From Ctena decussata (taxonomy: Eukaryota > Mollusca > Bivalvia > Lucinida > Lucinidae), in contig OZ022508.1 in the NCBI GenBank assembly GCA_963989385.1, forward strand, positions 48,709,087 to 48,773,086: 64,000 bases of DNA. The letters run 5' to 3'. The position numbers and the translations under genes were made by a program. Of this stretch, positions 43,609-54,856 are shown piece by piece (positions within the stretch are counted from its first letter, which is position 1; the number at the start of each line of letters is the position of its first letter). A model generated the notes under the pieces. The model was not told the DNA's origin and did not search any database. It saw only the letters and a program-made list of their open reading frames with translations.

Positions 43609-44514
43609 ATTCTACAACGCCACGTCGTTGAATAACGAGTTCAGATACGGAACTGGAGTATGAATTTCTACACCAACAGTGAGAAACAGACTCCACAAGT
43701 TCGGACTGAATGCTAGAAGACCCGCTATACGCTTTCCGTTAACGCGACAGCACAGATTGGACTTTGCCAGAACTCATGTCAGATGGACAATCCGTGATTG
43801 GACGCTAGTGCCGTTCACGATGAGTCCAGATTCTGATTAGACTTCACCGACAAACGTCAATTAGTGTGGAGAATGTCAAAAGGAGAGCTTTCATTACTTG
43901 AATGTAGCAGAACGCGATCGCTATGGCAAGGGTTCAGTCATGGTTTGGGTAGGCATTAGTGTCAACGGAAAAACTGACCTGTATGTGATCGAATGACGGC
44001 TGTGCGATACTGTAATGAGATTCTGGATCAATTTGTGAGACCTTACGCTGGTGCTGTCAGTCTGGATTTTATTCGCGTGGACGATTATGCCCGTCCCCAC
44101 TGTGCACACATCACATACGCATACCTGGAACGCGAGGTAATCGTACGTATGGACTGGCCTGCTCAATCACTGGACTTGAATCCGATTGAACATGGTGGGA
44201 CATGCTTCAGCGCGCAGTTTCAGCGAGACCTGTGCAGCCTAGGACACTACAGGAGCTCAAGGATGCATTGGTGGCTGAATGGAGGCAGATTCCACAAAAC
44301 CGGATACAGACGCTGATAAGGAGCATGCGTAGGCGATGTCGTGCTGTACTTGATGCCCGTGGACGTCATACGCGTTATTAGAGGCATTGTTGACAACGAA
44401 CTGTAAAAATTGCAAAAATTAAGATTTTTTACATCACTTGTGCCACGTCAAATTTTGGGGGTGCATAGACATTTGCTGTAGCCCCGCTTGCATGCGCCAA
44501 CATTTAGTGAAAAC
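43609..44514 (+). pseudogene. Array copy 4 (type A)
   Basis: 906 bp. It carries the type A variants of copy 2, including VDDYARPH, plus private changes TTCTACAACGCC at the start, AACGCGATCGC and TTCGCGTGGACG. Confidence 0.85.
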
Positions 44515-45422
44515 ATTCTAGAACGCCACGTCGTTGAATAACGAGTTCAGATACGGAACTGGAGTATGAATTTCTACACCAACAGTGAGAAACAGACTCC
44601 ACAAGTTCGGACTGAATGCTAGAAGACCCGCTATACGCTTTCCGTTAACGCGACAGCACAGATTGGACTTTGCCAGAACTCATGTCAGATGGACAATCCG
44701 TGATTGGACGCTAGTGCTGTTCACGATGAGTCCAGATTCTGATTAGACTTCACCGAAAAACGTCAATTAGTGTGGAGAATGTCAAAGAAGAGCTTTCATT
44801 ACTTGAATGTAGCAGAACATGATCGCTATGGCAAGGGTTCAGTCATGGTTTGGGTAGGCATTAGTGTCAACGGAAAAACTGACCTGTATGTGATTGAATG
44901 ACGGCTGTGCGATACTGTAATGAGATTCTGGATCAATTTGTGAGACCTTACGCTGGTGCTGTCAGTCTGGATTTTATTCTGGTGGACGATAATGCCCGTC
45001 CCCACTGTGCACACATCACATACGCATACCTGGAACGCGAGGTAATCGTATGTATGTACTGGCCTGCTCAATCACTGGACTTGAATCCGATTGAACATGG
45101 TGGGACACGCTTCAGCGCGCAGTTTCAGCGAGACCTGTGCAGCCTAGGACACTACAGGAGCTCAAGGATGCATTGGTGGCTGAATGGAGGCAGATTCCAC
45201 AAAACCGGATACAGACGCTGATAAGGAGCATGCGTAGGCGATGTCGTGCTGTACTTGATGCCCGTGGACGTCATACGCGTTATTAGAGGCATTGTTGACA
45301 ACGAACTGTAAAAATTGCAAAAATTAAGATTTTTTTTTACATCACTTGTGCCACGTCAAATTTTGGGGGTGCCTAGACATTTGCTGTAGCCCCGCTTGCA
45401 TGCGCCAACATTTAGTGAAAAC
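44515..45422 (+). pseudogene. Array copy 5 (type B)
   Basis: 908 bp, the longest unit, because of an expanded T-run after TTAAGA. It carries type B variants of copy 3, plus ATGTACTGG (a tryptophan-region change to MYWPAQS). Confidence 0.85.
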
Positions 45423-46327
45423 ATTCTAGAACGATACGTCGTTGAATAACGAGTTCAGATACGGAACTGGAGTATGAATTTCTACACCATCAGTGAGAAA
45501 CAGACTCCACAAGTTCGGACTGAATGCTAGAAAACCCGCTATACGCTTTCCGTTAACGCGACAGCACAGATTGGACTTTGCCAGAACTCATGTTAGATGG
45601 ACAATCCGTGATTGGACGCTAGTGCCGTTCACGATGAGTCCAGATTCTGATTAGACTTCACCGACAAACGTCAATTAGTGTGGAGAATGTCAAAGGAGAG
45701 CTTTCATTACTTGAATGTAGCAGAACATGATCGCTATGGCAAGGGTTCAGTCATGGTTTGGGTAGGCATTAGTGTCAACGGAAAAACTGACCTGTATGTG
45801 ATTGAATGACGGCTGTGCGATACTGTAATGAGATTCTGGATCAATTTGTGAGACCTTACGCTGGTGCTGTCAGTCTGGATTTTATTCTGGTGGACGATAA
45901 TGCCCGTCCCCACTGTGCACACATCACATACGCATACCTGGAACGCGAGGTAATCGTACGTATGGACTGGCCTGCTCAATCACTGGACTTGAATCCGATT
46001 GAACATGGTGGGACATGCTTCAGCGCGCAGTTTCAGCGAGACCTGTGCAGCCTAGGACAGTACAGGAGCTCAAGGATGCATTGGTGGCTGAATGGAGGCA
46101 GATTCCACAAAACCGGATACAGACGCTGATAAGGAGCATGCGTAGGCGATGTCGTGCTGTACTTGATGCCCGTGGACGTCATACGCGTTATTAGAGGCAT
46201 TGTTGACAACGAACTGTAAAAATTGCAAAAATTAAGATTTTTTACATCACTTGTGCCACGTCAAATTTTGGGGGTGCCTAGACATTTGCTGTAGCCCCGC
46301 TTGCATGCGCCAACATTTAGTGAAAAC
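45423..46327 (+). pseudogene. Array copy 6
   Basis: 905 bp. Private variants GAACGATACGTCG, CACCATCAGTG, AGAAAACCCGC, CATGTTAGATGG and GGACAGTACAGG. It has GTGCCGTTCAC like type A, but TCAAAGGAGAGC and GATAATGCCC, so it is not a plain A or B unit. Confidence 0.85.
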
Positions 46328-47231
46328 ATTCTAGAACGCCACGTCGTTGAATAACGAGTTCAGATACGGAACTGGAGTATGAATTTCTACCCCAACAGTG
46401 AGAAACAGACTCCACAAGTTCGGACTGAATGCTAGAAGACCCGCTATACGCTTTCCGTCAACGCGACAGCACGGATTGGACTTTGCCAGAACTCATGTCA
46501 GATGGACAATCCGTGATTGGACGCTAGTGCCGTTCACGATGAGTCCAGATTCTGATTAGACTTCGCCGACAAACGTCAATTAGTGTGGAGAATGTCAAAG
46601 GAGAGCTTTCATTACTTGAATGTAGCAGAACATGATCGCTATGGCAAGGGATCAGTCATGGTTTGTGTAGGCATTAGTGTCAACGGAAAAACTGACCTGT
46701 ATGTGATTGAATGACGGCTGTGCGATACTGTAATGAGATTCTGGATCAATTTGTGAGACTTACGCTGGTGCTGTCAGTCTGGATTTTATTCTGGTGGACG
46801 ATAATGCCCGTCCCCACTGTGCACACATCACATACGCATACCTGGAACGCGAGGTAATCGTACGTATGGACTGGCCTGTTCGTTCACTGGACTTGAATCC
46901 GATTGAACATGGTGGGACATGCTTCAGCGCGCAGTTTTAGCGAGACCTGTGCAGCCTAGGACACCACAGGAGCTCAAGGATGCATTGGTGGCTGAATGGA
47001 GGCAGATTCCACAAAACCGGATACAGACGCTGATAAGGAGCATGCGTAGGCGATGTCGTGCTGTACTTGATGCCCGTGGACGTCATACGCGTTATTAGAG
47101 GCATTGTTGACAACGAACTGTAAAAATTGCAAAAATTAAGATTTTTTACATCACTTGTGCCACGTCAAATTTTGGGGGTGCCTAGACATTTGCTGTAGCC
47201 CCGCTTGCATGCGCCAACATTTAGTGAAAAC
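46328..47231 (+). pseudogene. Array copy 7, most damaged frame
   Basis: 904 bp. A base is lost in GTGAGACTTACGC and a stop arises in CAGTTTTAGCG, so the 107-codon frame seen in most other copies is absent. Further private changes include TTCCGTCAACG, GGATCAGTC and CCTGTTCGTTCAC. Confidence 0.85.
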
Positions 47232-48136
47232 ATTCTAGAACGCCACGTCGTTGAATAACGAGTTCAGATACGGAACTGGAGTATGAATTTCTACACCAAC
47301 AGTGAGAAACAGACTCCACAAGTTCGGACTGAATGCTAGAAGACCCGCTATACGCTTTCCGTTAACGCGACAGCACAGATTGGACTTTGCCAGAACTCAT
47401 GTCAGATGGACAATCCGTGATTGGACGCTAGTGCTGTTCACGATGAGTCCAGATTCTGATTAGACTTCACCGACAAACGTCAATTAGTGTGGAGAATGTC
47501 AAAGGAGAGCTTTCATTACTTGAATGTAGCAGAACATGATCGCTATGGCAAGGGTTCAGTCATGGTTTGGGTAGGCATTAGTGTCAACGGAAAAACTGAC
47601 CTGCATGTGATTGAATGACGGCTGTGCGATACTGTAATGAGATTCTGGATCAATTTGTGAGACCTTACGCTGGTGCTGTCAGTCTGGATTTTATTCTGGT
47701 GGACGATAATGCCCGTCCCCACTGTGCACACATCACATACGCATACCTGGAACGCGAGGTAATCGTACGTATGGACTGGCCTGCTCAATCACTGGACTTG
47801 AATCCGATTGAACATGGTGGGACATGCTTCAGCGCGCAGTTTCAGCGAGACCTGTGCAGCCTAGGACACTACAGGAGCTCAAGGATGCATTGGTGGCTGA
47901 ATGGAGGCAGATTCCACAAAACTGGATACAGACGCTGATAAGGAGCATGCGTAGGCGATGTCGTGCTGTACTTGATGCCCGTGGACGTCATACGCGTTAT
48001 TAGAGGCATTGTTGACAACGAACTGTAAAAATTGCAAAAATTAAGATTTTTTACATCACTTGTGCCACGTCAAATTTTGGGGGTGCCTAGACATTTGCTG
48101 TAGCCCCGCTTGCATGCGCCAACATTTAGTGAAAAC
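47232..48136 (+). pseudogene. Array copy 8
   Basis: 905 bp, close to the array consensus. Private changes CTGCATGTGATTG and AAAACTGGATAC. Frame 47615-47938 keeps VDDNARPH and LNPIE. Confidence 0.85.
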
Positions 48137-49040
48137 ATTCTAGAACGCCACGTCGTTGAATAACGAGTTCAGATACGGAACTGGAGTATGAATTTCTACC
48201 CCAACAGTGAGAAACAGACTCCACAAGTTCGGACTGAATGCTAGAAGACCCGCTATACGCTTTCCGTTAACGCGACAGCACAGATTGGACTTTGCCAGAA
48301 CTCATGTCAGATGGACAATCCGTGATTGGACGCTAGTGCTGTTCACGATGAGTCCAGATTCTGATTAGACTTCACCGACAAACGTCAATTAGTGTGGAGA
48401 ATGTCAAAGGAGAGCTTTCATTAGTTGAATGTAGCAGAACATGATCGCTATGGCAAGGGTTCAGTCATGGTTTGGGTAGGCATTAGTGTCAACGGAAAAA
48501 CTGACCTGTATGTGATTGAATGACGGCTGTGCGATACTGTAACGAGATTCTGGATCAATTTGTGAGACCTTACGCTGGTGCTGTCAGTCTGGATTTTATT
48601 CTGGTGGACGATAATGCCCGTCCCCACTGTGCACACATCACATACGCATACCTGGAACGCGAGGTAATCGTATGTATGGACTGGCCTGCTCAATCACTGG
48701 ACTTGAATCCGATTGAACATGGTGGGACATGCTTCAGCGCACAGTTCAGCGAGACCTGTGCAGCCTAGGACACTACAGGAGCTCAAGGATGCATTGGTGG
48801 CTGAATGGAGGCAGATTCCACAAAACCGGATACAGAAGCTGATAAGGAGCATGCGTAGGCGATGTCGTGCTGTACTTGATGCCCGTGGACGTCATACGCG
48901 TTATTAGAGGCATTGTTGACAACGAACTGTAAAAATTGCAAAAATTAAGATTTTTTACATCACTTGTGCCACGTCAAATTTTGGGGGTGCCTAGACATTT
49001 GCTGTAGCCCCGCTTGCATGCGCCAACATTTAGTGAAAAC
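48137..49040 (+). pseudogene. Array copy 9, with altered C-terminal frame
   Basis: 904 bp. Loss of one T (GCACAGTTCAGCG) ends the usual frame early and opens another (48713-48907) that reads ARPVQPRTLQELKDALVAEW then RQIPQNRIQKL, a recognisable Tc1 transposase C-terminus. The preceding sequence is still out of frame with the catalytic region, so the copy remains non-functional. After it comes unique sequence. Confidence 0.85.
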
Positions 49041-52000
49041 ATTTACAAATGTTTATGGGTGACATGTTTTCTCACATTATTGTATGAATTTTTGATTGAC
49101 TTCATTCTTTTGCCGAAAATTTATTATGCATTAAGAATGTGAGCCCTATCAAACTTTGAGTAGTATATATTCCGTCCAAGTAAGTTATGCAAATTCGACG
49201 GGAGGGACTCTGCGACAAATCCACCCAAAATCAGAAGAGAATATCATAAATTAACGTCACAATTTAGTCATGCAAAAAACAATCTAGATTGTGTGTTGTA
49301 TTAATAACTAAAACTTGTCAGATCGTCAAAAAAATGGTTTAATGGTACCTTTTTTATCATACACTTCACTAGTATTGCCCTTGAAACTAGATATTTGGCC
49401 CAACCACTATAGCCCTGTCGAATAGCGCTGTCGAGCCCTGTTGTCCGAAAGTTACGTGTAGGGCCGAGATCACATCATATGTAGGGCAGGACAGAATTTT
49501 CTTACCTACGAGACAGAGTTTGTTCTATTTTTAGCGGTGCTGGAAAATTCTGTCTTGCCAATGGGCTGGGACAGCTCACACGAGCTTGAATTCTACGTAT
49601 CACTACACGCTCAAATATATGCTATAAGCCCTGCTCGGCGATACTATACTTTATGCATTATTTTTTAAAGCAACGAATTTCCTCAAAGAAATTCATTCTT
49701 TATAAGTCCATCATTATCTGTTTCTATGTCTTAAAATCGGAAAAAAACTCCGAAATAAACAATGTTTCACACAAACACTGCCGAGGGTGCCGCGATTTTG
49801 AAGACGTTGCCAACTGACGTTTGAAATATCGTTAACGTTACGTCGTAATACTACTTACGCTTGTGTATGTTCGCATGGACTAATAGTTCCCCGTTCAATT
49901 TATAATAATTATCGTAGGTAAGAATAATAATCAATCATTGGTCTCCGATGCGGACAGAGAAATCCCGACCCTAGGGCACAAGTCCGTGCTTCTCACGGGG
50001 CTAGCAGCTTAGTCATTGCAAAGTACAGGGTTAGTAGCTTACCTTGTTTGAAGTTCCTTGGTAACACCGTTTCTTAGAGTAGGATTTGTGTAGCATTCCA
50101 AAATATAACGATATCTGGTTTATCTAGCTGTAAGGAATTATTGTGTTTGCATAGATAGTCTTTCAGTATTGATATAATAAATCGATGCATAATATTCTCC
50201 TTACAAAAATTCTAATTGGTCACTTATATTTTCAGAAATATGACTTTTAAACACTATTGATGAATATTTTTGTAATCACATCGAAAATGGTCAGAGTACC
50301 CAAAGAGTTAGTCCGAACTCGCACGTCACATAGACATTGACAGTTCCGGAAAATTTTAGATACACAGACATGGACCCCAAAACAAAAATGTGGTCAAGTG
50401 CAGAAGTAAACAATACCTACCAATTATGATTAACCCGCCATATCTATGTATCTTGTCAGAAACATGAAATCTGTGTTAGTCTTTATGCTTTTTTTCTGAA
50501 TGAAGTATTCAAATTACCGCCCTTTGAATAGTTGTATAAATCTTAATGGACGCCTCAAATCATAGTTAACCATACTGCAAATGCATAAACGCTTGTGCTG
50601 CTTGTAAAGTGCATTTGTAGCCAGAATAGTCTCAATTTGCATATGACAATTCTATAGAAAAAGTGACCAGTTAGAAGTTTTGTTCAGTGCACATTTTTTT
50701 CTTGATCAACTTTTCTACATTCCACATCTGAAAACACATTCTAGTTTTTTAATTAATTCACTGTTATATATAGGGTATCTAAAATGGGACCCTCGTATTA
50801 ATTTCTTGTTAACTAAAAATGTAATACTTACTCATAAATTATCATGATTAATAGTTTGATAGTAAAATCTGGAACAATGATTTGCCAGATACCCATGAGA
50901 TAATGCATTAGTGTTTTAAAGTTTTCTGAGAAAAAAAAATACGTTTTGGACCGTTATAAACCTTGGACAAAGATTTGAAGACGATATTTCACCCAAGACA
51001 GAAAAATTTCTATGTTTAGAATGTTTTTTTTCTACCATTTATATTTTATTATTAAACTTACAATCAGTTTGGTCTGAAGTCGAGCAGAATAATGCATTCA
51101 AAGTTTCCAAAATTAAAACAGTTTGTAAGGATACTCTAAAATTCTATGAAAATAGAGAGTAATTCTAAAAACACAAGGGCAATAACTTTGCCAATTATCA
51201 TGGTTACTGACATCTTACACCTTGTACCCTATTAAAGGCGTTGTGTGAAAAAAATATGGATGTTTTCCCACAAATAAAGAAACAATACGGCTTCAAACAT
51301 GGCCCTCAATGTTTTAGACATCTTGCATGTGCATTTTAACTTTTTGCTATTAGCTCTTGTCCACCCCCGCCCCCTTCCACCCAACACTAGAATATGTGAT
51401 GGAAAACGTTATTCAGTGTTTATATGCATATCATTTTATGAGATTCGTATTTCATACTTATTTTAAGATGGCCAGACCCGCTAGTGTTGCAATATAAGAC
51501 CAGACTGATATTTCGCTGACGTTTTGTGTAATTCTACGGCAACATCTGATCAAACTGTTCAACCGATACTATAAAAATCATTCCGTTTTTATGCTTGATC
51601 TGCAGCTTTATAATCAATTTCAAGAATTTTAACTGGAGTTTTCTAAACCGCTACCTGCAAGACCTCAAGCTGTTGGAAATAATCTCCCCTGAGAAGCAGG
51701 TGTATCACCCAATGGCGTTACGCATGGTCGCTTAATTGACTCGTGTCACAATCAGGGTTTAAAGATTATCGATACTAAGTAGCATAATTTGTAATATTCC
51801 TTGTAGCAATATTGAAATTTACGGATAGTTAATTTCTTCCAAAATTTGAAAGCGCTGGTTTCTTACAAAGTATTAAATAATGTTTGAAGACTACGAAATG
51901 TTTTGCGTAATGTGAGGTAACACGTGACATGACACCCTACCAGCCGCATTTTTGAAGAGGGCCATGTAACCACATTATTTTTCTATTGTAATTCATTGAG

Positions 52001-52350
52001 CATGACTTTTTCAGCATTTTAGATTTTAATTAGTGTCAAAAATGTCGATTGTGTCGATAAAAATTCTTTGACCGCTTGCGTTAGCAGAACTGGCCCACGT
52101 GAAAAAGTGAAAAAGGTCGCTGTTCTTTAATATTTTGTAAAAGATACGATCCTGGTCGAGATTATAATCAGATACATGAAGAAAACAAATCTGAAATGTG
52201 AATGGCAGGAATAGTTAACCTTAAAACACGCAGCCGACCTTTTAAATTTGCTGTGTTATCTTGAAATTAGCGGCACATCAGATCATCATACCATCCTTGT
52301 CAGACAATGCCAAGTTTAGCTACACTAATAAGGGTGCTATAAAATAGTTA
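49041..52350. other. Long anonymous region right of the array
   Basis: AT-rich, no gene supported on either strand. One inverted repeat at 49485-49559; otherwise nothing recognised. Confidence 0.5.
49485..49559. repeat. Inverted repeat with 17-bp arms
   Basis: GGCAGGACAGAATTTTC (49485-49501) and GAAAATTCTGTCTTGCC (49543-49559), one mismatch, 41-bp loop. It may be a small foldback remnant. Confidence 0.6.
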
Positions 52351-52474
52351 TACCATTGTTTGTCTGCCTGCACGAGAAGATAATCCACTCGCTTTACTAT
52401 GGTTTGTCCGCCTGAACGAGAGATAACCCACAAGCTAAACCTCGTGGATTATTACAGGCGGACAATTCATGGTA
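52351..52474. mobile_element. Small foldback MITE (TACCAT ends)
   Basis: Left TACCATTGTTTGTCTGCCTG and inverted right TACCATGAATTGTCCGCCTG, each continuing into AATAATCCAC-type sequence, with an extra inner copy CTATGGTTTGTCCGCCTG. It is a 124-bp near-palindrome, non-coding. Confidence 0.65.
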
Positions 52475-54306
52475 AAACTCTTAACTTGTATTTATAATTT
52501 GGTACATTTCTGGAATAAAACACATGAAACTATGCTTACAAGTAGTTAAGGAGTAGTGATTCAATCATTTAGAGAACAAAGGATTTTTAATTTCCTAATT
52601 CATATTTTTAAATCTTACATGCTTTTATTCGATTTGAGTGTATGAAAAGCAGCAAAACGAAAACAGAAACCCTTGTTTTTGATGCATATATCTGTTTTTG
52701 TAATGAATTATCTGTATATGAAAGGGCTTTTTTGTTGCCCTAATTATAACGTGTCATATGTTCGTAGCCACTTTTTATTGCCCAGCCCCCTCCCCCTCCT
52801 CAACAGAAGCATTTTCTCCCTGAAATAAGACGATTCATTTTATTTTATTAAGTTGTTAAGCACAATTTTTTGTCAACTATCCAATCTATTTAATGCCTTA
52901 TGAAAATCAGAATAAATTCTGATAAAGATGAAAGTTTTGTGCCAGTTATTGAAAAAAAATGCAAACATTTAAAACATTTAACATTGGTATATCAAAACCC
53001 CATTTTTTTTCAAACGTCTTGATAAATTTTTAATAAATGCTTCTAACATATATCCCTACATATCGGAAGAATAGTACTTTTTTGTTTTCAGGTAACGTAC
53101 CAGTCAAACAAAATCCATTCGGGCGCACCCCCCCCCCCCCCTCCAAAAACAAAAAATAAACAAAAAAAATTGTCGTTTATAGAAACACACTTATGCGCTA
53201 TTAACCTTAGGTGTAGTCTTGATTATGTATTTGTTCTTAACTGAGCTGCTGCTTAACTCAACATACATGTAATATCAATTAAGAATTGATTTTTCAATTA
53301 ATGAATAAACCCTTTTGGTTATCGCAAAACCAAAAAAAAAGAAAAAAAAAAGAGAGGAACATTCTGCAAAGTTTCTTATTTACAAAAAGATCTTTTTTGA
53401 GGAGCCTATGGACTAGAAATCGGCGTTTCGTTTTTTTTCCGTCCTAGTAATTCAAGCAAATAAATTTAATACTTTTTTTTATACAATTAATATTTCAAAT
53501 ATGTTGCGCGCTACAATTTCAATAAACATTAAATTTATTGGTTATAAAACTCATTAATGCGTAACATGTTGCGCAAGTCATATGTGTGAAACGAGGGTTG
53601 AATGCGTGCGGTTTGAGAATAACATTTAAAGGGCGGAGGTTTCTATGATTTTAGATGATTTTATTAGCTGAATCAGGAGAAAAATCACCTTGTATCATAT
53701 AAAAAAACTGCGTGGTAAGATAGTCTCGGAGTGAGCATTTGGATCTGTTAAAAATTACTAGCCCCGTAAATATTGTTGTAACGTTATTAACCCATTAATT
53801 ACCAAGTGTCCCATAAATAGGATAAAGGCAAACAGTGCAGAACAAGATCAGACTCCACAGAACAAGGCGTCTGATCAGGGTCTTTACTTTTTAGTTTAAA
53901 CATATTTTATTCATAATTTCACTGACATGCAACAGAAGATATACACAAAATAGAGTTAATGGGACTGGAATAAAAGCAAAATGCTTATGAGATTCTTTTC
54001 CCTGTATGAATTATCTTATGAAAAGATTTTTGTTGCCCTAATTATAACATGTCATATGCTCGTAGCTATATTTATAGTCCCCACCCCCTCCCCATCCCAC
54101 CTACAAAAAAAAGTCATTTTTTTCCCTGATTTAAGCCTATTTTGGTTTTATTAAGTTGCTAAGCACACATTTCTGTATACTATCTATTTTATTTAATGCT
54201 ATATGAATATCATTATTTGCATAAACCTTACACCAATATTAATTTCTATAAAACAGATACAAAAATAAATACACCGGATGTCCCTACAAACATGAATGAA
54301 CTGATC
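52475..54306. other. Anonymous AT-rich stretch
   Basis: No gene supported. There is a C-run near 53128-53142 and several A/T runs. Segments near 52730-52800 and 54020-54100 resemble each other (TTGTTGCCCTAATTATAAC, GTCATATG, GTCCCC/CAGCCCCC), suggesting an old duplication about 1.3 kb apart. Confidence 0.45.
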
Positions 54307-54544
54307 TGAGCCGCGACACGACAAAACCAACAATGTGGTTGTGCGCCCAGCGCAGACTCAGATCAGCCTGGGCATCCGCCCAGTCTGATCAGAGTCTTCG
54401 CTGTCCGCATGGAAGTAGCTTAGACACTTAGCTACCTTTTGAGCACTTAATGAAGAATCTGGTCTGACTGCGCGGATGCCCAGGGTGATCTGAGTCTGCG
54501 CTGGGTGCACAACCACATTGTTGGTTTTGTCGCGTCGCGGCTCA
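54307..54544. mobile_element. Foldback MITE (TGAGCC family), copy 3
   Basis: Starts TGAGCCGCGACACGACAAAA and ends TTGTCGCGTCGCGGCTCA. The arms carry CAGCGCAGACTCAGATCAGC and its inverse. The flanks are TC on both sides, again a 2-bp duplication. The 73-codon minus-strand frame is a product of the palindrome. Confidence 0.88.
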
Positions 54545-54633
54545 TCTAATTTATAAGGATAGAAGAGTCCACTGGGCATAAATGGGTTAAATCCGCGTCA
54601 CGCCAAAATAGTTTGCATATACAGTGAAGGCTC

Positions 54634-54843
54634 CCGGTCTGGCCACATACTTTCGTTTCTCCTTCCGCTGATTCAAGAAGGGCAGTTGTCAGTTACTGGC
54701 GAAAGTATGTGCACTTAGTACTGGTTAACCGCTTTGGGGGGTCTAAGCCTGCCCAGGAATAGTGTGGTTAGGTTAACTGACCGTCCCGACATGACCTTAG
54801 TTGTTTACCGTGGACGATAAGCATCAAATCAACCAACCAACCA
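54634..54843 (+). mobile_element. SINE A, second headless copy with 13-bp target duplication
   Basis: Begins CCCGGTCTGGCCACATAC and ends GACGATAAGCATCAAATCAA plus CCAACCAACC. Exact 13-bp direct repeats ACAGTGAAGGCTC flank it (54621-54633 and 54844-54856). Its 5' end lies within four bases of that of the other headless copy (24424), just after the box B position. Confidence 0.9.
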
Positions 54844-54856
54844 ACAGTGAAGGCTC

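Larger units (their letters stand above)
40892..49040 (+). repeat. Tc1-derived satellite: nine tandem copies of about 905 bp
   Basis: Unit starts (ATTCTAGAACG or variant) lie at 40892, 41797, 42703, 43609, 44515, 45423, 46328, 47232 and 48137; the last ends at 49040. Unit lengths are 904-908 bp with few substitutions. Each unit is the middle and 3' part of a Tc1-like transposase plus about 150 bp of 3' flank ending AACATTTAGTGAAAAC. Junctions read GAAAACATTCTAG, while the outer ends are CAGCGATTCTAG on the left and GAAAACATTTAC on the right, so ATT is shared at the breakpoint. Variants shared by copies 2 and 4, and others by 3 and 5, show a two-unit higher-order repeat. Confidence 0.95.

Noticed and set aside
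41203..48693. 81-codon minus-strand frames repeated in eight of the nine array copies
   Set aside because: They are antisense to the transposase remnant and repeat only because the DNA repeats.
40892..49040. CRISPR-like reading of the regular array
   Set aside because: Units are about 905 bp with no short repeat-spacer pattern; this is a transposon-derived satellite in eukaryotic DNA.
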